64,000 nt of DNA from Xanthobacteraceae bacterium (lineage in GTDB: Bacteria; Pseudomonadota; Alphaproteobacteria; Rhizobiales; Xanthobacteraceae), in the NCBI GenBank assembly GCA_019454205.1, contig CP075369.1:2170001-2234000 (forward strand), read 5' to 3'. The position numbers were made by a program, and so were the translations under genes. The notes under the pieces are model-generated. The model was not told the DNA's origin. It was given only the letters and a program-made list of their open reading frames with translations, and made no database searches. Below are positions 52,109 through 59,542 of the stretch, in pieces. Positions within the stretch are counted from its first letter, which is position 1. Each line of letters begins with the position of its first letter.

Positions 52109-53161
52109 CTATTCGTCCCTCTTGTGCGGCCCGCCGATGCCGTGGATGCCTTTCAACTCCATCACAATATCGAGAATTCGTATCTGGCTGTCGCGGTCGC
52201 CGTGCAGCACTTCAATATTGATGTAATTGCTGATGCCCTTGAGTGCAGCATAGTTCGACATGGAGCAGTCGTTCTTCGGCGAGACCATTTCGTAGAGGAC
52301 GTTGATCCCTCTTTCGTTCAGCGCCTTCACGAAGGCGGCGAGGTCCGGATTTGCGTCGGGCCGCCGGATGGAAGCTACAAATATGAGCGTATCGTCCGGC
52401 GATTGCGCCGCCATTGGATGCACGGCGCGGAACGGCATCGCGCTGCGTGGCGGCTTCTGCATCGAGATATGCCCCTTGCCGCCCTTCTGGTCGCCTTCAT
52501 AGCCGCGCTCGTTCGAATGCAACGCCATGATCGGCTGGCTGCGATCCCATAACCGCAGAAAGCGCTTCGTGTATTCCGGCGAAGCGGCGTTCTGTTGCGG
52601 GCATTTCTCGCCCGTGTCGGCGTCGAAGTTGCGGTTAGGGTCCTGCGTAGCGTTGAAACGCTTGCCGCCGGTTTCCACCGCCACCATGGTGCCGCCGTAA
52701 CGCAGCACGCCGTAGACGCCGCTGTCGAACGCGGCATTCTCGTTGTCGTGCGGGATGGCCCAGAGCGGCCCTTTCGGATTCTTGCGGTTCTCGACGATCT
52801 GGAGGACCCAGCGCAGATTACCTTCGGTGAAGACTTCCAGCCGCAGGCACAGATCGGGCGAAGCCAGCCGCTTCGCATTGCGCTGCACGTCGCCATCCCT
52901 GTCGTAGAACTGGTCGGGCGTCAGGCAAACGCCTTTCGGCGTGGTTCTCGCCGCGGCCTTTTCCTTGTTCTCTTTATTATCCGTGGCCGCAGGGTCGTCG
53001 CCGGAAGTCTCGGCCTTCTTCTTTTTTGCCGGTTTCTTCTTGGCAGGTTCGGCCTTCTCGGACTTCTTTTCCGGCGCAGGCTGCGTGTATCCGTGCCCGG
53101 CGAACAGGAGCATGGCGCCGCTCACCGCAAATGCGGCCATCCATCGGAAAGCCCGTGCCAT
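52109..53161 (-). CDS. Secreted M14-like zinc peptidase candidate
   Basis: A 350-residue protein with a signal peptide ending near AGHGYTQ, then a Lys/Glu/Pro-rich segment (about 28-70). I find an M14-type zinc carboxypeptidase pattern: HxxE in IPHDNENAAFD, the Asn-Arg pair in DPNRNFDAD, the third His in IMALHSNERGYEG, and a late Glu in YINIEVLHGD. These are the order and residues of carboxypeptidase A (HxxE, NR, H, E), but overall similarity is low. It begins the minus-strand run of signalling genes, 139 bp before kinase 2. Peptidoglycan peptide or effector processing are both possible. Confidence 0.6.
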   Translation of the reverse strand: MARAFRWMAAFAVSGAMLLFAGHGYTQPAPEKKSEKAEPAKKKPAKKKKAETSGDDPAATDNKENKEKAAARTTPKGVCLTPDQFYDRDGDVQRNAKRLASPDLCLRLEVFTEGNLRWVLQIVENRKNPKGPLWAIPHDNENAAFDSGVYGVLRYGGTMVAVETGGKRFNATQDPNRNFDADTGEKCPQQNAASPEYTKRFLRLWDRSQPIMALHSNERGYEGDQKGGKGHISMQKPPRSAMPFRAVHPMAAQSPDDTLIFVASIRRPDANPDLAAFVKALNERGINVLYEMVSPKNDCSMSNYAALKGISNYINIEVLHGDRDSQIRILDIVMELKGIHGIGGPHKRDE

Positions 53162-53299
53162 CGCTTCGTCCGCCTCTGCCGCGCCCTGCCCCGGATTCGC
53201 GTCCGAACGGGGCGGTTTTATGTATCACGAAAAATGAGTCGCCCCGTGCTGCCCCCGCACGGCTTGCCCGAAGCGGGCCGGAACATTATGTGTGTTCCA

Positions 53300-53383
53300 T
53301 CCGAGGGGTGCCCGGACGGGCTGAGATGGCGAGGAGCCAAACCCTTTGAACCTGATCCGACTAAGATCGGCGGAGGGACCGGA
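53300..53383 (+). promoter_or_regulatory. TPP (THI-box) riboswitch
   Basis: Thiamine pyrophosphate aptamer with the conserved elements GAGGGGTGCCC, GGGCTGAGA and CCTTTGAACCTGATC, followed by a GATC hairpin (CCGACTAAGATCGG) and the 3' AGGGA segment. P1 is formed by TCCG (53300-53303) and CGGA (53380-53383). The thiS ribosome-binding site GGAGGG (53372-53377) lies inside the aptamer's own 3' strand, so ligand binding should hide it directly; no separate expression platform is visible. Confidence 0.95.
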
Positions 53384-53384
53384 C

Positions 53385-53615
53385 ATGCGAAACACCGATG
53401 CGCTTGCGAGCGAGGGCCTGGCTCTTACCGTGAACGGCGAACCCGTGCGCGTCCGCGCGGTGAACGTCACGGAACTCCTTGCTGTGCTCGGTCACGAAGG
53501 CGGCTTTGTCGCGGTCGCCGTCAATCGCACCGTTATCCCTCGCCGGCGCTGGCTTGAGACCAGGCTCAGCGAAGGCGACCGCATCGAAATCGTCACGCCC
53601 AGGCAGGGCGGCTAG
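53385..53615 (+). CDS. thiS: ThiS, thiazole sulfur carrier protein
   Basis: Ubiquitin-fold sulfur carrier of 76 residues ending in Arg-Gln-Gly-Gly; the terminal Gly is adenylated and thiocarboxylated, and donates sulfur to ThiG. ATG 53385 with GGAGGG 7 bp upstream; the earlier frame at 53346 begins inside the riboswitch. It contains LTVNGEPVRVRA and VAVNRTVIPRRRW, typical of ThiS. First gene of the thiSGE unit. Confidence 0.95.
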   Translation: MRNTDALASEGLALTVNGEPVRVRAVNVTELLAVLGHEGGFVAVAVNRTVIPRRRWLETRLSEGDRIEIVTPRQGG

Positions 53616-53624
53616 GAAACATCC

Positions 53625-54422
53625 ATGAGCAAGCTCAATCTCTACGGCGAAGCCTTCGACAACCGCCTCCTGATCGGCACCGCGCGCTATCCCTCGCTCT
53701 CCGTCATGCAGGAAGCCGTAAAAGTATCGAGCGCGGAAATCGTCACCGTCTCGGTCCGCCGCGAGAACGCGGGCGGCAAGGACGGCGACACCTTCTGGAA
53801 CATCATCCGCGAACTGAACGTGAAGGTGCTACCGAATACGGCGGGCTGCTATTCGGTGGAAGACGCCGTGAACACCGCGCAACTCGCGCGAGAACTGTTC
53901 GACACCAAATGGATCAAGCTGGAAGTGCTCGGCGACCGCACCACCCTGCAACCCGATGTGGTCGGCACGCTGGAAGCGGCAAAAATCCTCCTCGCCGACG
54001 GCTTCGAGGTTTTCCCCTATTGCACCGAAGATCTCACGCTCGCGCGGCGGCTGGTGGATGCCGGCTGCCGCGTCGTCATGCCGTGGGGTTCGCAGATCGG
54101 CAGCGGCAAGGGCATCGTGCATGAAGAAGCATTGCGCCGGATGCGCGCCGAGCTTCCCGGCGTAGCACTCATTATTGATGCCGGTCTGGGCGCACCCTCT
54201 CACGCCGCGAAGGCGCTGGAGATGGGATACGACGCCGTACTGCTCAACACCGCGGTCGCAGGCTCCGGCGATCCGGTGAAGATGGCGCAGGCCTTCAAAC
54301 AAGCCATCGCAGCCGGACGCGCCGCGTTCGAAGCCGGCATGATGAAGCCACGCGAGATCGCACAGGCCTCCACTCCCGTAACCGGGACACCGTTCGCAGC
54401 CGCCAATGCCCGCATATCCTGA
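53625..54422 (+). CDS. thiG: ThiG, thiazole synthase
   Basis: TIM-barrel enzyme that forms the thiazole phosphate from DXP, dehydroglycine and ThiS thiocarboxylate. The 265 residues show LIGTARYPSLSVMQEAV at the N-terminus, the Schiff-base Lys region TKWIKLEVLGDRTTLQPD, CRVVMPWGSQIGSGKGI and the phosphate loop DAGLGAPSHAAKALEMG. It lies 9 bp after thiS and overlaps thiE by 17 bp. Confidence 0.97.
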   Translation: MSKLNLYGEAFDNRLLIGTARYPSLSVMQEAVKVSSAEIVTVSVRRENAGGKDGDTFWNIIRELNVKVLPNTAGCYSVEDAVNTAQLARELFDTKWIKLEVLGDRTTLQPDVVGTLEAAKILLADGFEVFPYCTEDLTLARRLVDAGCRVVMPWGSQIGSGKGIVHEEALRRMRAELPGVALIIDAGLGAPSHAAKALEMGYDAVLLNTAVAGSGDPVKMAQAFKQAIAAGRAAFEAGMMKPREIAQASTPVTGTPFAAANARIS

Positions 54423-55011
54423 CCGCTTCTATCCCGTCGTCGACAGCGTGGCGTGGATCGAACGGCTCGCGAAACTCGGCGTGCGCACCGTGCAACTACG
54501 CGCGAAAGACCTCGACGCAACGGCTGCGAACGAAATCGTGCGCGATGCGCTGAAAGCCGCAGAAGGCACGGCCTGCGAAATCGTCGTCAACGACTACTGG
54601 CAGGCCGCCATCGCGCAAGGCGCGGATCATCTCCACCTCGGTCAGGAAGACATCGAGACCGCCGACATTCCGACCATCAAGAAAGCCGGAATCACGCTCG
54701 GCATTTCCACCCACGACCATGACGAGTTGAACATCGCACTCCGTCACAAGCCCGATTACGTCGCGCTTGGACCGATCTACGAAACCACGCTGAAGAAGAT
54801 GCGCTTCGCGCCACAGGGCTATGCGCGCATCACGGAATGGAAGAAGCTCATCGGCAAGATTCCGCTGGTCGCCATCGGCGGCATCAAGCTGGAACACGCG
54901 AAGGATATTTTCTCCGCAGGCGCCGATTCGATCGCTGTGGTGAGCGATGTCACGCTGAATCAGAATCCGGATCAGCGGGTGCGTGACTGGTTAGCACTCA
55001 CTATCGCCTGA
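54406..55011 (+). CDS. thiE: ThiE, thiamine-phosphate synthase
   Basis: Couples thiazole phosphate with HMP pyrophosphate. The 201 residues have RFYPVVDSVAWIERLAKLG, TVQLRAKDLD, CEIVVNDYWQAAIAQG, HLHLGQEDIE, YVALGPIYETTLKKM and VAIGGIKLEH, all ThiE blocks. It overlaps thiG by 17 bp. The usual upstream thiC and thiO are not present in this operon, so HMP and dehydroglycine must come from genes elsewhere or from salvage. Confidence 0.95.
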   Translation: MPAYPDRFYPVVDSVAWIERLAKLGVRTVQLRAKDLDATAANEIVRDALKAAEGTACEIVVNDYWQAAIAQGADHLHLGQEDIETADIPTIKKAGITLGISTHDHDELNIALRHKPDYVALGPIYETTLKKMRFAPQGYARITEWKKLIGKIPLVAIGGIKLEHAKDIFSAGADSIAVVSDVTLNQNPDQRVRDWLALTIA

Positions 55012-55158
55012 TTTTCGTCATAGACCTTTCCTGACGGCGAACGTGCCCGTGAATATTCGCGCGTAAAGTTCCATTATCGCCAAAATTCCTTTTCCGGCAC
55101 ACATCGCAGACTCATTGCTCGGTCTTCTTCCGCCGCGGTTGGGGCAAAGGAGAACGAG

Positions 55159-55743
55159 ATGAAGCGTACTAAAATCATCCCGCTACTTTTTGCCATTACG
55201 GCAGCAGTGCAAACTGCGAGTGTGGCGAGTGCGCAGAACGCGCAGGAGTTTCTTATCAACGAGATGCGCGGCGATCACGGTGCGCAACGTATCCAGCAAT
55301 CGCAACGGCCCGCCGCGATGCGGCCCCGCCATAGTGAGCGCCAGAACGAGCAGGTTGCATTCACCGGCCTGAATCTCGGCGGTTCATGGCTGACATCGAA
55401 CATGGGCGCGACGCGTCCGCAAGGCGCGCCCGGCGCGTGGTGCGGCTATGCGATGCGCATGGAAATGATCTCGCAGGGATACGGAGACCCGGGACAAGCA
55501 TTCAATCACGTCAGTCACTGGTGCAAGATCGGTTCGCCCGCGCCGGTCGGCGCGGTCGGTTCGATCTTCGTATCGCGCGGCCACGTCTCCAAGGTCGTTG
55601 CCGGCAACTGTCCTCCGGGCCGCGTCGCGACGATTTCCGGCAACGCCAGCGGTCGCCGCGTCTCGATCATGTGCGAACCGGTTTCGCGCATCGTTTGTTC
55701 GCGCTGGCCGGGCCGCGCACAGGCTTCATTGAACGCACAGTAA
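55159..55743 (+). CDS. Small secreted NlpC/P60-like (CHAP-type) protein
   Basis: A 194-residue protein with a signal peptide (IIPLLFAITAAVQTASVASA) and an excellent AAAGGAGAA ribosome-binding site. The mature part has a candidate Cys/His/Asn set: GAWCGYAMRMEMI, SRGHVSKVVAGN and TISGNASG, arranged as in small NlpC/P60 or CHAP-like proteins. Four further Cys may form disulfides. It may hydrolyse peptidoglycan peptides, but assignment to a defined family is tentative. Transcribed alone, with its own terminator 17 bp past the stop. Confidence 0.75.
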   Translation: MKRTKIIPLLFAITAAVQTASVASAQNAQEFLINEMRGDHGAQRIQQSQRPAAMRPRHSERQNEQVAFTGLNLGGSWLTSNMGATRPQGAPGAWCGYAMRMEMISQGYGDPGQAFNHVSHWCKIGSPAPVGAVGSIFVSRGHVSKVVAGNCPPGRVATISGNASGRRVSIMCEPVSRIVCSRWPGRAQASLNAQ

Positions 55744-55760
55744 AGCCGTAACGAAAAATG

Positions 55761-55795
55761 CCTGCGGCTGCCTCGCGGCGGCCGCAGGTTTTTTT
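55761..55795 (+). terminator. Rho-independent terminator
   Basis: CCTGCGGC / GCCGCAGG stem (55761-55768 and 55781-55788), loop with further GC pairing, followed by seven T. It ends the secreted-protein transcript. Confidence 0.93.
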
Positions 55796-55810
55796 ATTCA
55801 GGAACGAGAT

Positions 55811-55856
55811 TGGTGGGCCTGCCTGGACTCGAACCAGGAACCAGACCGTTATGAGC
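55811..55856 (-). mobile_element. 3'-half tRNA (CAU anticodon) fragment, putative attachment site
   Basis: On the minus strand the bases read from GCTCATAACGGTCTGG through a perfect T arm (CCTGG, TTCGAGT, CCAGG) to CAGGCCC and a terminal ACCA at 55811. That is the anticodon loop to CCA end of a tRNA with anticodon CAU (Met or Ile2 type). The expected 5' half is absent; upstream sequence is AT-richer and unrelated. Such 3' halves are typical duplicated att sites of elements integrated at a tRNA 3' end. A 23-codon acidic ORF begins at 55851 on the plus strand without a ribosome-binding site. The rest of the 55796-56011 gap shows nothing. Confidence 0.75.
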
Positions 55857-56011
55857 GCAGACGATAATTCGACTGACGTTGAAAATACAGACGAATTTGG
55901 CTCGTTTGATCGCGATTTTTGACGTTCTTACGCGGATATCATTGGCGAAACATTGGCGGAGCGATGGACCTTAAGTGTTTTTCCGACACTCGAACGTACT
56001 TGCAGCGTTGC

Positions 56012-58588
56012 TCAACGCAAGTGCTTTCCGATTGGTAAAGGCTGATCGACCTTCTCGTAGTCGTTCCACGGATTTGCTTTGGACTTGTCGCCAACCGACG
56101 CCGGGCGACCGTTCTTAAGCTTTTTCAGAGAAGCCCATGAAACCGGAACAGCATAGGACGCGCCTTTACGTGCACGGGATGAATAGGGAGAAATCGCCGT
56201 AGCACCGCGTTGATTGCGCAGGTAGTCCACGAAAATCTTTCCTTTACGGCGCGCCTTCGACATGGTCGCTACATAGCGCTCGGGATTTTCTTCTGCCATG
56301 ACGCGCGCCATCGCTTCCGCGAATTCGCGGTGCTGGTCCCATGAATGTCCGGAACGCAGAGGCACGACCACATGAATACCTTTGCCTCCTGAAGCCATAG
56401 CAAAACTTTCCAGGCTGATGGCTTTCAACCGTTTTCGAAGATCGAGCGCGGCATCGATTACGGCGCTGAACTTCAGGCCTTCATCCGGATCGAGATCGAA
56501 TACCATCCGGTCCGGCTTTTCGACCTCGTCCGCGTGCGATCCCCAAATATGTAGCTCGAGCACGCCCATCTGGACCGCGGCAATCAAACCTTTCACGTCC
56601 TCGATATAGAGATACTCGCCGCTGCCGCTTTTCTCCTTGATTTTCACCGCACGGAATTCTTCCGGCCAGCCTTGTGAAGCATGCTTTTGAAAAAAGCAGT
56701 CTTTCTCTTGCCCACGTGGACAGCGCACCAGACTCAATGGACGGTTGACGATATGCGGCAACATCACATCCGCAACCCGCAGGTAGTGGTCGATCAGTTC
56801 ACGCTTGGTGATGCCCTGCGCAGAAAACAGCACCCGATCGGGATGCGTGACCCGCACTCCTTCAATGAGTTCTTCGTCGCTGCCTGATTTTCTGGATTGC
56901 GCGGCTTTTGATACAGCCATAGGCGTCTCCTTTACGATCTCACGCGGCGGCTTGTCCTCACGCAATCCCTTGAAGACTCCCTGCCTGATTACGCCTTCGC
57001 GCGTCCATCCACGAAATTCGATCTCGGCGACGAAAACGGGATCCAAAAACCGCGCCTGCCGCTCGATAGAGCGGGGAATGCCCGCGATCGCAGGCCTGTT
57101 GCGGGCGTAGCGGGAAAATTTTTCCTCCAGCTTTGCAAGTCCCGCCATCGAATAGCCGCTACCGACGCGACCCGCATACCGCAGACTGCCGTTCTCGTGG
57201 ATCGCGAGTAACAGCGAAGAAAACGGACGCTGCGGCTTGGGGGATGGCCGCCAGCCGATAATAACAAACTCCTGCTCCATGCCGCACTTGACCTTGAGCC
57301 ACTGCAGGGTGCGGCCCGAGCGATATGGGGCGTCGGCACGCTTCGAAATAATTCCTTCCAATTTCATGTCGCAGGCATGTGCATAGACGCGTGCGCCGCC
57401 ACCAGTCAGATGATCGGAGTAAACCAATGGAGATTTTTTCGGCGCTGTGTTGAGCAGTTCTCTCAGCAACTGCTTGCGCTCCAATAGTGCATGCTTGCGC
57501 AGGTCGCTGCCATTCAATTCGACCAGATCGAAAATGTAGTAGTTGAAGTCTTCGCTGCGGCCGCTTGCAAGTGCATCCTGCAGCGCCCCAAAATCGGTAT
57601 GTCCCTGCGCGTCTGCGATCGCGATCTCACCATCCAAGAGCGCGTTTTCACAGCTGAGTTTTTCCAGCGCGGGAACGAGGGCTGCGAATTTTCTGGTCCA
57701 GTTATGACCGTTGCGGGTATAAATCCGTGTTGCTCTGCCGCCGACCGCTGCTATTGCGCGGTAGCCGTCGTACTTAATTTCATGCAGCCATTCGTCGCCG
57801 TGCGGGATTGCATCGACCAATGTCGCTAGTTGCGGCTTGATGAAGTCCGGCGGGGGCGCGCTCTTTCGCGCACGTTTACCCCTTGCTTTTTTCGCACTGA
57901 TCTTTGGTTTTCGCGGCTGCGGGTGCTTTGCGCGCAAGCCGCGCGGACGCCGTTCAGAACTTAGAGCGGCAATGTTTTCGGCAACGGATTTCTTCGAATG
58001 CCAGATCCGATCTGTTCCGGCGATTTCGTTCATATCTCTGCCGCTGCTGACGCTGGTCAGTTCTGTTTCTACTGTCGAGTTTCCATCTGCGCGCGCGAAC
58101 TCATCGCGCTCTTTGATGAGCAGCCAGTTTTCCTTTCCGTTTTTCTTCTGTCTGTCCGCACGCAGCTTGACCAGCGTAAACGCGCCCTGAATGCGCTTAC
58201 CGTGAACCTCAAACTTGAGCTTACCGCTCTTCAATCCTTCGTCGGGATCGCCGATCGGCGACCACGTGCCGGTATCCCAGAGCATGACAGTACCGCCGCC
58301 ATATTGTCCCTTCGGGATCGAGCCCTCGAACGAGCCGTAGGCAATCGGATGATCTTCCGTCCTTACCGCAAGCCGCTTGTCGGACGGACTGAAGCTGGGG
58401 CCGCGCGGAATCGCCCAGCTTTTCAAGACCCCGTCGTGCTCCAGCCGGAAATCAAAATGCAGGCGTCTGGCCTGATGTTTTTGAATCAGGTAACTGCGCC
58501 TTCCACGTTTTGAATTTATTTTTCCGGCGGGCTCGGGAGTCTCCTTGAAATCTCGCTTCGCCCGATATGTGGCGAGCCGGTCGGCCAT
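56012..58588 (-). CDS. ligD: LigD, multifunctional DNA ligase of NHEJ
   Basis: Ku partner that processes and seals double-strand breaks. The 858 residues carry all three modules in PE-LIG-POL order. The 3'-phosphoesterase is near residues 20-170 (LIQKHQARRLHFDFRLEHDG). The ATP-dependent ligase has its adenylated Lys in IKYDGYRAIAAV, near residue 270, through WREGVI-like sequence. The C-terminal primase-polymerase runs from VTHPDRVLFS to YLRNQRGATAISPYS. It lies 2 bp after ku, clearly co-transcribed. Confidence 0.97.
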   Translation of the reverse strand: MADRLATYRAKRDFKETPEPAGKINSKRGRRSYLIQKHQARRLHFDFRLEHDGVLKSWAIPRGPSFSPSDKRLAVRTEDHPIAYGSFEGSIPKGQYGGGTVMLWDTGTWSPIGDPDEGLKSGKLKFEVHGKRIQGAFTLVKLRADRQKKNGKENWLLIKERDEFARADGNSTVETELTSVSSGRDMNEIAGTDRIWHSKKSVAENIAALSSERRPRGLRAKHPQPRKPKISAKKARGKRARKSAPPPDFIKPQLATLVDAIPHGDEWLHEIKYDGYRAIAAVGGRATRIYTRNGHNWTRKFAALVPALEKLSCENALLDGEIAIADAQGHTDFGALQDALASGRSEDFNYYIFDLVELNGSDLRKHALLERKQLLRELLNTAPKKSPLVYSDHLTGGGARVYAHACDMKLEGIISKRADAPYRSGRTLQWLKVKCGMEQEFVIIGWRPSPKPQRPFSSLLLAIHENGSLRYAGRVGSGYSMAGLAKLEEKFSRYARNRPAIAGIPRSIERQARFLDPVFVAEIEFRGWTREGVIRQGVFKGLREDKPPREIVKETPMAVSKAAQSRKSGSDEELIEGVRVTHPDRVLFSAQGITKRELIDHYLRVADVMLPHIVNRPLSLVRCPRGQEKDCFFQKHASQGWPEEFRAVKIKEKSGSGEYLYIEDVKGLIAAVQMGVLELHIWGSHADEVEKPDRMVFDLDPDEGLKFSAVIDAALDLRKRLKAISLESFAMASGGKGIHVVVPLRSGHSWDQHREFAEAMARVMAEENPERYVATMSKARRKGKIFVDYLRNQRGATAISPYSSRARKGASYAVPVSWASLKKLKNGRPASVGDKSKANPWNDYEKVDQPLPIGKHLR

Positions 58589-58590
58589 GA

Positions 58591-59466
58591 CTACGCTGCC
58601 TTGCGCTTGCTTCGGCGCGCCGACTTGGCCGCTCCTTTCGACGCCCGCTTCGCTGGCTTCGGCTTCTTCGCTGCACCTTCGCCCGACTTCTGCTTTCCGA
58701 CGCTGCGTTTCAGCGCGTCCATCAGACTGATGACGTTGCTTGCGACTTCGGGCTCCTCGATTTCACGCGGAGGACGTTTCTCTAGCTTTGCGTCGATCAG
58801 TTCGTGCATCGCTACCGTATAGGAATCCTTGAACTCCTTGGGATCGAACTTCTTCGACTTCTTCGCAATCAGTTCCTCGGCCAGATCTACCATTTCCGAA
58901 GGCGGCTTTTTCGCCGGGACGTCATCGAAGAAGGGGTCGGCTTTGCGGAGTTCGTCAGGATAGCGCAACGTCTCCAATAGAAGGCCTTTGCCGCAAGGTT
59001 TGATCGCAACGATCGAACTTTGTCCACGCACGACGATCTGCCCGAGCCCTGCCTTCTTTGTTTTGCGAAGCGCGTCTCGCAATACGACGTAAGCTTCCTG
59101 ACCGTCCTCTTCGCCCTCCGGAGCAATATAAAAAGGCCGGTCAAAATAAATCGCGTCAATCTCGGATTGATCGACGAACTGTACCAAATCGATTGTGCGC
59201 TTCGCTTCGAGTTTTACGCTGTCGATCTCTTCGTCGGAGAGAAGCACGTACTTCCCTTTATCGACTTCATAACCTTTGACAATGTCGTCGGTATCAACCG
59301 GCCCTACGCCTGGCACTACTTTCTCATAGCGGATGCGTTTGCCGGTGGGTTCGTGGATTTGGTTGAACGATATGCGGGACCCGCTTTTTGTGACTGCAAA
59401 TAGCTGAACCGGAATAGAAACCAGTGACAGGCGAATTCGGCCTGACCAATATGCGCGGGCGGGCAT
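58591..59466 (-). CDS. ku: Ku, NHEJ DNA-end-binding protein
   Basis: Homodimeric ring that binds DNA ends and recruits LigD. I start at ATG 59466 (MPARAYWSGRIRLSLVSIPV), giving 291 residues; the longer frame to 59640 overlaps dnaE2 and lacks family similarity. Core motifs are ISFNQIHEPTGKRIRYEKV, YVLLSDEEIDSVKLEAKRT and EMVDLAEELI. The C-terminal about 40 residues are Lys/Ala-rich, the DNA-binding extension seen in many bacterial Ku proteins. Confidence 0.96.
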   Translation of the reverse strand: MPARAYWSGRIRLSLVSIPVQLFAVTKSGSRISFNQIHEPTGKRIRYEKVVPGVGPVDTDDIVKGYEVDKGKYVLLSDEEIDSVKLEAKRTIDLVQFVDQSEIDAIYFDRPFYIAPEGEEDGQEAYVVLRDALRKTKKAGLGQIVVRGQSSIVAIKPCGKGLLLETLRYPDELRKADPFFDDVPAKKPPSEMVDLAEELIAKKSKKFDPKEFKDSYTVAMHELIDAKLEKRPPREIEEPEVASNVISLMDALKRSVGKQKSGEGAAKKPKPAKRASKGAAKSARRSKRKAA

Positions 59467-59542
59467 TACCTTAACTCCGCAAATGGGGTCTGGAACCTTT
59501 ATGCGAAACACCGATCCTTGGGGATTTGTTCCTTCCGTTTGG

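Noticed and set aside
55811..55886. Complete tRNA-Met or tRNA-Ile2 gene
   Set aside because: Only the anticodon loop to CCA half is present; the 5' half, D arm and the 5' side of the acceptor and anticodon stems are missing.
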